Source: Mycteria americana
Lineage: Eukaryota; Chordata; Aves; Ciconiiformes; Ciconiidae
NCBI RefSeq assembly: GCF_035582795.1
Contig: NC_134365.1
Span: forward strand, 80,767,635-80,831,634
Length of the DNA: 64,000 nucleotides
Direction: 5' to 3'
Part shown: positions 1 through 11,402 of the stretch, piece after piece
Position numbering within the stretch: the first letter of the stretch is position 1
How the letters are laid out: every line of letters begins with the position of its first letter
Position numbers and translations under genes: made by a program
The notes under the pieces: model-generated
Database searches by the model: none
What the model saw: only the letters and a program-made list of their open reading frames with translations
Told to the model about the DNA's origin: nothing

Positions 1-1703
1 TGGAGTCGGTTCCCCCCACGCCCAGCTTGTGCAGGCACTTGAGGGCGCTGCCAAAAGCTCCTTTAATTCATGACTCTTTTCTGAAGTTTGGCTGATGACT
101 GGGGTAGATTGTTCTGCCTTGTTTGATGGGTCTTTGGGTTTTTTCTGTCCTACCTTTCTGTGGTGGAAGGAGCTAGTTTCTAGATTTCACAGTCAGAAAA
201 AGCTCCTTAAGGTAGAACGACCGGGTCACGTTATGCTCGGACGTTTCAAACTTGCAAGGCAAGAACTAATTAAATACTGAAATTTAGATCTTTTCAACTC
301 AGAATGAACAAATGCTTCAGTTGTTTCTGGTGGGGGGAAAAAGAAAAACAACAAACCCCAAGGGTTTCCATCTCTCAAAAGAGTTTTTTTCCTCTTTGAT
401 TTATTTTTGCCTCTTGGAAACAACTAGTTTCTCTCACCAGAGATCACAAGCTCTTCCCAGTTTTTGAGGGGAATCTTCTTAACTTTTGGCTCAATACATA
501 TAGTAAAAATCAATCCTCACAGGCACTTTTAAAGTCAGTGGAAACAATGGTTTTATTTTTAAATGTCCTTTTACAGACTGTGCAAATCAGAGGTTGGGTT
601 ATGAAGGATTTTAGGCTGGAAAGTAAGTAGAAACAAAACTGAAACTAGCTTATAACTGACCTAAATTTGCCCAAGGTGGGAAATGAAAAAAACCCTTAAA
701 GCAACTTATCCCCTTTGGAGAACTGCATGAGTCAACATCAAGTGTTTGGCTGGGTTAGCTAAACAGTAAATGAGACAGTTAAATAAGGGCTGGAGGAGTT
801 AGATAAGATAGACGGCAACAGAAAAGGTAAGAAACCTGAGAAGATAATATGAGGATTCTCCAGGAGATTAAAATCCATAATGCAAAATCCATAATACAAG
901 CAAGACAGAGAACCTAGTTGGGGTCTTAATTTAAGACACATCATGAAGGGACTGAGAACCGAAAGAGAAACCAAATGTGAACCTCCTGTAAAACAGGGAA
1001 TTATACTGCCATTATTCAGAATGTTTGCTCTTCTATCCACTTTCAGGAAAGACTATTAAAATAAATTTTCCTTGGCAGGCAAACAGTGGGAGGAAAACAG
1101 AGAAGCACAATGAAGCAAAAATAATTAAAGCAAAAATAATCAAATAATTAAATAATTAAAATCTCTTGTATTGTATCTAGCAGTTTCCCTTTTACATCCA
1201 TTGTGCCTCCTCTGGGAGTGTTTCCAGTTCTGTTTGTTTGAAAAAGCTACTGCCAAAATGAAAAAAGGAGTCCTGGTCAGAGGGAGCCTTCCCTTACACC
1301 CACATCTGCCCAGGCTGGCTGTAACATGCTTGGAAATATCCCTGTTCCTAATATTGCTCCATAAGGGACAAAGTCAGGTCCCTCCACCCAGAGATTTTAG
1401 TAACCCAGAGCTCCAGCCAAGGCAGAAAATTGGCTACAGCTTTTCCTGTGTGCAGCCAGAGATGACAATTTGCAAACATGGACTGCCACACTCTTTCCTA
1501 AGTAACACCAGGGATTTAAAAGAATCCAGGTATTTTGATTTCTCAGCAGTTTCAAATGATGACCAGAATAGCTTCTCTCAAGGCTATGGGGATAGTCTGG
1601 GTCTGAGGTGGAAAATGGCAGAAACTGATGGAAGCAATGAGCTGGGTGAGTAGCCGTATGTCGGAGGAGGTCATTCCTCCATGGGTAGTGATGCTGCCTC
1701 AAC

Positions 1704-1757
1704 CAAATCAAGTCAAATCAAATCAAATCAAATCAAATCAAATCAAATCAAATCAAA
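1704..1757. repeat. (AAATC)n pentanucleotide microsatellite
   Basis: About nine to ten near-perfect copies of the 5-bp unit AAATC. The second copy is varied (AAGTC). The open frames across it translate into repeated SNQIK-like peptides, which is a repeat artefact rather than a protein. Confidence 0.95.
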
Positions 1758-4700
1758 GTTTGACTTTGCCAGTATATTTCAGAAGTTATGCGGGGCTATA
1801 CATCCAGCTCTGGTTATAAGGTCAACACAAGTGCCGAGTGGCAAATGGCCAATTTTTGCCTGTTTTGTTATGATATAACATGGAACAACAGTGCAATCAT
1901 TTCTATAGGAATATTATAGATAAAATGGAGCAGAGTCAACGTTAGTTTGTTTTTTCTCAGTCCTCTCACTTTCTGACTGGTGCTATAAAATACAAAAGCT
2001 CACTTTTAAAGGGGTGGTTGTTTAGGTCTTTGTTCATGCTTCCAGCAGGCTACCCTTCCCTTTTCTGGGCCTCAAATACTGCTTTTTTTTTTCCCCTCTT
2101 AGTATCGGAGAAAGTGTATTCTGCATTGGGGTATGGCATATGTTTGAAAAGAAAATGAAAATTGAAGTTTTTGCAGTCCAGGGAATGACAGATCGTTAAT
2201 AATCCGCAATATGCAGGCTTTCCATCTGCTATTATAGCTCTCGGGTTAGTTGGCCCTAGGAAAGCAGGAAGGAAATGGAAAGCTTCAGTGAACACAAACA
2301 AAAAAGCTTCTATAAGCCTGCAACGTATAAGTGGACTCCAAGCTGCTATTCCCTGGAAATGCAAAAGTTGGCTCTGCTTATATTTCTGTTTCTACTAGTA
2401 AATTCCTCCCTTCACAGGAAAGGCACCAGACAGACCTTTTCCGTACAACGATCTCAGACAAAGGCGCAGCCTCAAGTGCTTTTGTTCCTGAGAAGGGATC
2501 TCCTCCAAGTCAGAAACCCCGCTGTACCTTCTAAAACTGTTTCTCTGCCCCAGATAAAGGCAAGCGTTCACCCTTTTCGGCTGTTTCATGTACAGCAGGC
2601 CCCTCCTAGCTTGCAATTTCGTCTACAAGCTTATTCTGAAAATGGAAGATCACTGGCACAGTGAAAATCCCTCTTAAAATGGATGTGTGCTTCTGACCTG
2701 ACTAACTTGCAGTTAGTTATATGAGTAATGAAATCACAATTTTGGTCCACAAGTTACAAGAGCAATACCATGTTGCTGTTGCAAGTATCTTATGGATCTT
2801 ACCTAATTAATGTTTAACATGATTTTGAAAAAAAATATGCAATGACGTATGACAAAACATAGACTAGTTTACAGTTGTTTATAGAAGAAGAGGTATAACT
2901 GTTTTCAAAACACTTAGAAAAACCTTCTTGTATCAAAATGATTATTTGATTTGACCTGTACCATGGAGAAAAAAAGGCTTTGGAAGGAAAAGAAAAGATA
3001 GCGTTTGGCAAGAAGCCCCGAAGAGCTATAGACTTTTTCCCCCTTGCCTAGTGCGCTGCTGAGAACAAGTCACGTGCGGGAGGGGCCAGCCCTACCCTTT
3101 CTGCTTTTCATAAGCGAGCTGACATGTTTGAACGTTGTTCTCATAAGGAAGTACACGGGGCACTTTTTTTTTTTTATTGCAAGTGCACTGCCCTTCTTAG
3201 TGAAAGCTTATGAACACATGTTTTGATGAAAGAGTGAAAATATTAAATAGAAGAAGAGAACTTCAGGTTTCTGAAGGGAAGTACTGTGCTTGCAAGGGCT
3301 CTAGCAAAACAAGCCTAGCCACTGGAAGAGGAGGAGAAAGAATTGAGATCAGCGGGCACCCAGGGTTGCTGGTGCAATAGACCTGGAAGGTAATAAAACC
3401 TCCTTTTCTGCTCGGAACTTGGTTTCTCTTGTATAATGTTTGGCTGTCTATAATCCAGCACGAGACTCTCTGAATCTTATTTGTATATGGATTAAATGGC
3501 TATATTTATCATAGTTAATTTAGATACCAAACAATGTACTCTCAGGTTTAGCTGTGGTGTCAAAAAGGGAAGGAACTGCCCTGGGCCTTTCGGAACTGCC
3601 GTACAAGCTCTGCTGCTGTTGGCTGTATGCTTTTGAAAGAAGAGAATGACATATCTAGCCAAGGAGAGCAAGGTCCTTTTCTGCCAGCCGCACTACAGTT
3701 AGATGTGGAAGGTTGTATTTAAAATTTGGGACTACCCCAGTGAATTCATGTAGACTTAAATCCTTACCACCTGGTTCTTACAGGTCGGCCCAGTTCAAGC
3801 TAGGCCCCCTCTTGCTGGTAAAATGCCTTCATTTATAACTGAAAGAAACTCTAGCCTAAGCAAGTAAATGGTGGAGGTGATTCAGCAGGTGACATGCTCC
3901 CCTGAAATCATCAGTAACCAGATCTGTTCTTCCCTTTTTGCTCCCAGATCTTTGCTGCACAGTGGCAGCCAATTTAGTCTACTGGAGGTCAAAAATACGT
4001 GCCTCACCATTTCTGTTGGTGCTGAAAGCCACGTAGTGCCTCACTTCTCTTCTAGGGGCTGAGTCTTTGGCAGCCTCGCAGGTTTGAATGTGGGAAATAC
4101 TTCTGGACAGCCACAGACTAGCAGGCAACTTCTCTTCTGAAAGACCTGTATCAGCATGTGTTGTATCTGTTGCACAACAGTGTTCACGAAAAATCTGTTG
4201 CCACTAGGGATGTTTTCCTCGGCATCCTAGTGTAACTCTGCCTTCACTAATTATGTTGTATCCTATTTAGTTAAGATTAAATAAGGGGCACATAATACTT
4301 CAGCTTGCAAGTTACTGCTTTCCATCCTAGAGGCAACTGTATTGCAGTACCACGTGGACAGGCCCTTTCTGGTGGGCTTGTGTGTAAAACCAGATTTCCA
4401 CAGCATCTGTACAGTTTAAAACGGTTCCTCCTCTCTTGCACAGACAATACCTATCCGTTAATGGTTTTTATGAGAATGACTGACTCAATATGTAAAAAAT
4501 ACTTCTTCAGCGAAGTGTGTTGCTTACATACTAACGAACTCCGGAGACCCGTGATGGTTCTGCTTTTCTCCACGAGAGCTATCAGTAAGTTAGGGTCATC
4601 TACCCAGAGGAAAGGATCTAGCTTGAAGAGATGGGCGAGGAATCCTGGCCATTGCTTCCCCTTGCACAGGAGTCTCCACTACCATGTGCCCCAGTCTGCT

Positions 4701-6904
4701 CCTCTGTGTGTGAGAGCAGAGCTGAAAGGAAGGACCCGCACCTGGGATGAGTCAGTAAGGTAAACGGCGGTGCTTTTATCGTTAGCGCTTTTCTCCAGCA
4801 TTGCCTCAAAAATAAAGTGTTTTATTCAGAACTGGTGACCCAGGCAAGGAACCACATTTCTGTCTCTGCTGGTTGAGAGAGAAGCACCAGATCAGACCTG
4901 AATAGCTTGGACTAACAATCATTTTTCAGGGGCCTCTTTCACTTCTCCTTTCTGCTTTGTCTGTTCAGCCTTTCAGGGCAGGCACTGCCTCTTGCTGCAG
5001 AGCCATCTTCAGCTACCTGTGCTTCCCGGGGGTTTGCTAGCGCCGGCGAGAGTGTACATGATGGGGAATCGAGCCAAACAGCAGGGTCAGCACTGACGTT
5101 GTCTCTGCTTGGTCAAGGTCCCTGAGCCTTTTGGAGGTAAATCCCAGGGCTGTCCGTGAGGCAGGGAGATGAACCTTCCCATGGAAGAAATAGTGGTAGA
5201 GCTTGTCTTGTGCTCTGTGGGCACCTGAGGAGGAAGGATGGGAGGCATGCCAGCAGGGTTAGGAGGAGAGGAGGGGCTGCGAAAGCGTAAGTGCAGCACC
5301 CAAGTTTGGGCTCATGCAGACTCTGTGGTGAGCACAGGCCAAGAGGACTTGTAGAGTTAGCCACCATGGTGGTCTGCAGCTATACATGCAACTATATATT
5401 AACAGATCACAACAATACAAAAACTGTCAAGAAATGGCATAGCCAGGATACCACTTGGTCCGGTTTTGCTGAAGACAGGCCTATAGCTGGACACCCTCCA
5501 AATCAACAGTTATTTCATCTATACTTGAACCTCCAGGATACACTTCCTCCTAACAAACATTAAACAGTCACGTTGCTGGTTTATCTCTTTTTTATGGTTT
5601 CCTTTCTATATACCGCCCACTCAGCCACGTATAATAAACTTCTTGAGCTGTTAGTGACTGTCATTGCAATTGGCCCAGGGTGGTGTTACAGTGCTACAGG
5701 TTTGGGGGGTATTTTTGTGGACTTGTGCAAGTTTAGCCATTGGCTCTCAGAGACTCCACAGGAAAGCAGGTTTTGTTGGTCGTGATGCTCACAAAAGTCC
5801 ACCTGTGTTTTTGCCAAATTTCTCCATCCTGGCAGATAATTCTTGAAGTGGATGGAGGATTATAGCTAAATGTACCACTATGAGCATTGGCAGTTCAGTT
5901 TCCGTTTTCTGGGAAATGGCATGTGGCTGTGACATTTGGCAATGGGAGGAAAAGGTCTGGAGGAGAGTAAAGAGGGACAGGCTAACGCTGCTCCCTCAGA
6001 GCCTGCAAGCTCCAGAAGATAAATAATTTAGACCAGAGTTTTTAAGTAGACGGAATGAGACCATGCTGCTACTCTCCATAATCTGATCCTCCAAGTTTCT
6101 TTTAATCATCCTAGGAAATAATATGCAGATTCGGGTTTTACCAGGACTTCCAAGTACTTGTCAAACCGAATCAATGCTTGCATTAAAAAACGTTCTTCAT
6201 AGAAACTCATTTCTGAGAGAGAGTTCATGCAAAGCGAGAGCTGCTTCTGCAAAAGGTCTGGCTCATTTCTGGCCCACACCAGACGGGATATTGGAAAAAT
6301 AACATGGTTATAGTATGAAGAAGTAATTCTAAAGAGAGATGTTAAGTCACCAACTAAGATTTCAAACTTTAAAATGAAGTGAAAAACAAATTAGCTGCTG
6401 GCATCTCCTTTATAAACGCTCGCCAGCATGTGGTGATAACTCCTTTTCTTGCTACCTGCAAGTAATGGCATAAATGAGCTGTGACTCCTTGTTCTCTTTT
6501 CGTGCTTCTCCAGCCTCATTGTATACACAGGGGTGAGATTTCTTACCGAGACGTCAGTGCTGAAAAAAGTCCCAGTAAGGAAGCTCCTATACCACATTTT
6601 TACCAACATAATTTGTTTCATTTCTCAGAGGTTCCCCATCAGAGCGAGGTGCAGGCTTAGCCATACAGCTGCATCTGATGTGTAAGTGCTTATTTGATGC
6701 TACGTACTAGCAAGCTGTAATAATACCCTGCCTCCTGCTATCGGTCTGCACTGAGCCTCCTTTAGGAGACCAACCTTTGAACTCTTATCTGATTTTTATC
6801 TGTATAGCCACCTTGGGTAGGGCTGTTCTCAATGTATAAGTAATAGCTCAGTGTATAGGGCTGTAAGGGTTTTTAATGCTACTACCGGTAATTCCTCTTG
6901 CTGT

Positions 6905-7030
6905 TCGGGAATTAATGTTTATATTATTTTATATAATTACTTTATAATTTATATAGGCTTTCTAGATATAGTTTATCTATTTTTATATTGTTATTTATAT
7001 TTTTATATTAGTGAAAAATGAGTATATATG
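6905..7030. repeat. AT-rich low-complexity island
   Basis: About 120 bp composed almost entirely of A and T, with repeated TTTATAT and TTATATTT words, standing out from mixed-composition flanks. No gene is seen here. Confidence 0.7.
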
Positions 7031-8559
7031 AATGTTACGCAAATTATTTTAGATCTATAAACAGTACCCATGGTGGGGAAGGCTATGCTGTTTTAAGTAG
7101 CATAAACTAGCTAGCTTAAACTAGCTGTTTTAAGTAGTCTGACCTGAAGGGCGAAGTTAGATCATTTCAAGGAGGAACTTGAGTTTGCATAAAGTATTAA
7201 ATAATGAAAAAGAATGGCATAGCCTTTAAAATTTTCTCTTTATTTCTGGACAAACTTCAAAATGAAATAAATGCTTGGTCTGGCTTCCAGGGCAAAGGGA
7301 AGTGCCTGTTCCTGGTCTCATTGACTAGCTGAAGGGATTTGCTGTAGCCTTGCTTTCTGCGTAGCGAAGACACTGAGAAGTGCAGTGCAGCTTAAAACAC
7401 TCTTTAAGCTCCTCTGGTTTGCACTGGAAGATGGGCTCAAACAATCACGGGGCACAGAAAAGGTCCTACCTTTGCTCCCCTGCATCCCAAGGGTGGTAGG
7501 CACATCAGCGCTCCCTTCCTAGGCACAGCAACGAAGAAGCAGCAACCCCATGCCTGTCTTGCATCATTTCTGTTCTCCTTTTTTTCCTCTGTATTTATAG
7601 CTCCCACTTCTTTTTCTCCACTTGGTTTGTTTCTTGTAACAGTCTCTTGCTGACTTTTTTCTGCCGGGCTTTCAGTTTCCCTTGCATGTTCATTAAAGCT
7701 GCCTGCACAAACGCTGTGAGAAGACGCAAAGCTCCTGCTGACCCTTTGAATATCTCGAGGCAGCAACTAGCAAGAGAAGGGGAACTTGCGCTCTCTCCCC
7801 AGTCTCCAAACTGCCCCGGCCGTGTCCAGCAAACGGGGACTCACCTTGGCATGACCTTGTGAGCAAGAGGTCTCAGTGCAGTACTGGGCCCTTCACAGGA
7901 CAGGGCTTCTGAAGCCCAGGAGGCTGTTCGAAGACAACGTAGTCGCTTATACCTTGGATGCTATTGGGATGAATTCTCACCCAAGTGCATAGTTCGGGAA
8001 GAGCGAGATGTTTTGCTACATGAAGTTAAGTATAGATTTCTAAGCATTAAATTGCAGCACAGTACTAGCAGAAAACTGAGCAAGGTGACACCCAGGCTTG
8101 CACTGGGAAGAAAATTTCGGAGAGGCTGTTGCCGTGTGTTTGAGACAGGCGTTGAAGGCTTGGGATGGTGGTGTGTCAATGGCTTAAGTTGGGCACGACT
8201 GGGAAATTACATTTTGGCTCACTCATGGAGTGACTTAACATAGCAGGTCCCTGAGAGAGAAACAAGTCATCTTTCCTTTCTCTACCAGTGGGTGTGCTTG
8301 GGTTTTTTTCACCCTTTTCCCCCCCCTCTCCCTATCACACTATTCCCATTCTCATTTCTTTAGTGACTGTCCTAAAGTGAAAGTGGAAGCCAGCGATATC
8401 GCAGAGCAGCATCTGGAGCAGTCCTTTCTCTTGCAGGAAAAATAGTCTCTAAAATGGGATGCAGACTGCGAGCTGCATCGATGCATTTAGCAGTCCAAGG
8501 TTAGAGGAACTGTCACATTGGACCTACAATGTGACACTTCCAGGTTTCTTCCTCCTCAA

Positions 8560-8635
8560 CCCTTTCCCTTTCTTCTTTCCCTTCCTCCTCTCCTTCCTCT
8601 TCCCCTTTTCTTTCCTCATCCCCTTCCCCTTCCCT
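8560..8635. repeat. Polypyrimidine-polypurine tract
   Basis: About 75 bp of uninterrupted C and T on the + strand except for a single A at 8618, made of CCCTT, CTTCC and CCTCT blocks. The flank at 8544-8557 is also pyrimidine-rich. The open frame through it (8459-8818) gives a Phe/Pro/Leu-rich peptide and is not supported as a gene. Confidence 0.85.
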
Positions 8636-10982
8636 GGTAAGGACAATTCTGAACTAAGAGTATATGTAGGCTATGGGTTTGGAGTTGGTCTAGTTTCTGA
8701 TGTTCCTACGTTGGGTAAGGAGGGGGTTGGGTTTTTATATCTTCCTTTTCTTCCTTCTGTTGTCTCAACAATGCCACCAAAACGAAGTTATCATGGTGGA
8801 AGTAAGTGGCTTATCTGAGTTTTGTCATATTGGTTGCTTCCTGCAGCTAAGGGAAAAATAGCACAGAGTGCCACAAACCTTTTTTTTAATCTTAAAAGAT
8901 TCCAAATATGAAACTTACTTAACCAAAATGAAGTTAAAAATCTTACAATAAAAGTAGTAATGAAAACCAGGTGACAAATCAGCTGAGCTTTGTTTCTTTC
9001 CATAACTTGCTGGGGCAGGGAAATCTTTTTTGACTAATCAGTCACTTCCAACATTTTATTAACCCCCTTTAAGTGTGTTAGTCCTAACACCACCTATATC
9101 CAGAAGACAAATGCTATCCTTTGTACCTGAGTAGTGAAATGAGATGCACATGAGGTGAGATGTCTGTCCCAAATAGAGGTGTTCAGAAGTTTAAAGCCAG
9201 ACTTTTGCTAAAGGTGAGCCAGTATCCTCCTGTGGATTTTCATGGGACTGGGATGGTTTACACCAGATGAAGTTCTGGCGCTTCATACATACATATACAA
9301 CTTATTTCACCCTCATACTTAGGAAAAAGAACGTTGTAGGGGAACAGATGGATCATAACGTGACAACGTGTAGTTTTCTGGAGTGTGAAGGAAGCAGCTA
9401 GTAACTTCAGACCTCTGCACAGTAAAGAGAGGTGATCTGCCATTAAAGTGTAGCCTGGCAATCTCCCTGCCTCTGAGCCTTGCCTCCCAGCACCTGTGAA
9501 GAAACAGGATACCCAGGTCCCCTCATACCCCATTGCTGTGCCTGCAGACCCCTGCAGAATAAGGCTGTGCTAGAAAGCTCTCTCCTGCTGAACAGCTGCC
9601 CTGTTGTTATGAATTAGGAGGAACGGCAGAAGTTAAAAGAGCATGGGGAGCAAGGCACCCCATTCCCACTGACTCTCCTTTGGACTCAGGGGGTGTGTGG
9701 TGTGTGTTTAACTCCTAAATGTGAGTCTCCATGCTTAGGATTTAAACGTCCTGTGGGATACTTATCACCAATAGTGTTACATTCAAAGCGGCAAATAGCT
9801 GAATGATACTCCGGACAGGAAGAAATTAGCTTAAATTTTTTTCTGTCAGGCTGAGGGCATAGTGTGAGTGAATTTGGTATTTGTTTAAGAGAGGGCAGTG
9901 AGGACAGAAGCCTCCTATTTTGGCTTGTCAGCAACGGAGACCCCAGTGACAGGTTCCAGATATGTGCATAGTTTTGTTTGACTTTGCATGGGTCATTTAA
10001 CAGAGGCGTTGCAGAGAACCTGCTGTCGGTGGTCAGGGCTGCCTCCTCAAACAACTAAAACCTCACCTGGGCTCTGCAGAAGACACCTTTTTGGCAATAA
10101 AAAAAGCACAGCAGCTAGGTCGCTGCACCACAGCTCATCACTCCCATTTCTTCTTCTTGTTGTTCTGGCTTCTGGGAGGCTGGGTGGTAAATGAGTCTCG
10201 TGCTAAGCAAAGACTTCAGAGTGTTTTGCACTGTGGCTCGATGAGCTACAATGCATAGGGAAACAGGAAGATGGCGAAATGCATGCGTGTGCTGTGGGAT
10301 TGGTATGTTTGTTTGGACAAGAACAAGTTACACTAGATAAGTGCCACCGCACCATCCATTGCAGGTAGTCAAACACGCAAGACTGTTGACTCAGGTGCCC
10401 TAAAGTGAAAGGACAGTTGAGAACATTATGATAGGTAAATATTACAATTTTTCCTAATGTTTGGGATAGTTCTTGTTTGCTTTCCTACCTAGAGCACTCA
10501 GGGCCCGAATTTGTCAAAGCTTCCTCTGAAAGCACAATTCTCATATATTTAGATGCTTGCTCATTTGAGCCACAATATAGGCTTTTCCTTTGCAGTGCTT
10601 TGATGAATCGTTTTTCTTTCCAACCCAAGAATCAGTATTATTGTTACGGGCTTTCCTCTTTCCCCGCACTGCACCCTGACCATTGAGTACTCCTTGAATT
10701 TCCTCATCTTTCTTGTCTAAGCCACCAAATGCAGTTAAGAGCAATGTATCAGATCCTTGTTCTTTGACGGCCTTGATTGCCAGCTGAGCTATTTGTCAGT
10801 AACCAAATTCTCTTTCTAGAAGACAGTCCTTCTCTGGCTCCTAGGTACTGCAATATTATTCACATCACTGAGGTTTATAAGGTGTTTGATGAAAGGTTCT
10901 GTAGAAATGTCAAGTACTGGTTGGCATTCATGAAAAACAAGCGGTTCCCTGAGCTATTAAAACTAAGAATATGTTCTTGCAG

Positions 10983-11402
10983 GAACCAAGATGTCTTCAC
11001 CAAATAATGTCAGTATGGAAGAAATACCCCTGGAAGATGATGAGCGAGACAGCATAGAATACAAGATCCTGATGGCCTACGCCAAGCGACGGTTATCTGT
11101 CAGTAAATATGGGAAACTTCTGAAAAATGAGGCTAATGTGGAGAAATCATCATCCTTAATCAGGAGAAAAGTAAAGATTGACCATCAAAGGGATAAAGAT
11201 GGACCAAGCCGAAGAGTAGTCTATCAGGGTGGTGTGGTGCCACAGCACAACAAAAAGCAACCAAAAAGAAAATATTTTCCAGGTTATTGTCTACCTTTTC
11301 TCTGCAGCAGAGCAGAGGAGGAAGAGCGTCGCGCAGCAGATTTCTTCATTTCTGAGGCACAATCTGAGAGCCTTCAAGAAGGGAATTCTCAGCATCAGAC
11401 AA
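10983..11402 (+). CDS. BCL2L14: BCL2L14 first coding exon (N-terminal region)
   Basis: The exon follows an acceptor ending TTCTTGCAG at 10982; the ATG is at 10991 with eight untranslated bases before it. It codes for residues 1-137 plus the first base of codon 138, and ends at ACAA before the donor GTATGT. The N-terminus is acidic with EEIPLEDDERDSIEYKI, the best-conserved part of this exon. A lysine/arginine cluster (KKQPKRK) sits near residue 90. If the intron were retained, translation would stop four codons on, at the TAG at 11411-11413. Confidence 0.93.

Larger units (their letters stand above)
1..10982. other. 5' flank of BCL2L14 with no supported coding exon
   Basis: I see no recognisable protein-coding exon, RNA gene or full mobile element here. 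The open frames present are short, lack family similarity that I recognise, and overlap on both strands as expected by chance. Conserved amniote gene order would place ETV6 to the left and the BCL2L14 promoter and any noncoding 5' exon somewhere in this span, but I could not locate them. Local structures are a TCAAA-type repeat near 1.7 kb, an AT-rich island near 6.9-7.0 kb and a polypyrimidine tract near 8.6 kb. Confidence 0.6.

Noticed and set aside
1171-1653. 160-codon + strand open frame
   Set aside because: It begins at a TTG codon, has no recognisable domain, and overlaps another frame on the - strand.
1628-1878. Frames with SNQIK repeats
   Set aside because: They are translations of the AAATC microsatellite.
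2275-2664. 129-codon + strand open frame with an internal signal-peptide-like stretch (MQKLALLIFLFLL)
   Set aside because: I recognise no family, see no splice context or promoter, and similar-length frames occur by chance in this region.
3300-3400. Possible noncoding first exon of BCL2L14 ending at CTGGAAG|GTAATA
   Set aside because: Only a moderate donor supports it; no promoter feature or junction can be seen.
4305-4763. 152-codon + strand open frame
   Set aside because: It begins at a TTG codon and shows no family similarity or gene-like context.
8459-8818. 119-codon frame with Phe/Pro repeats
   Set aside because: It is a translation of the polypyrimidine tract.
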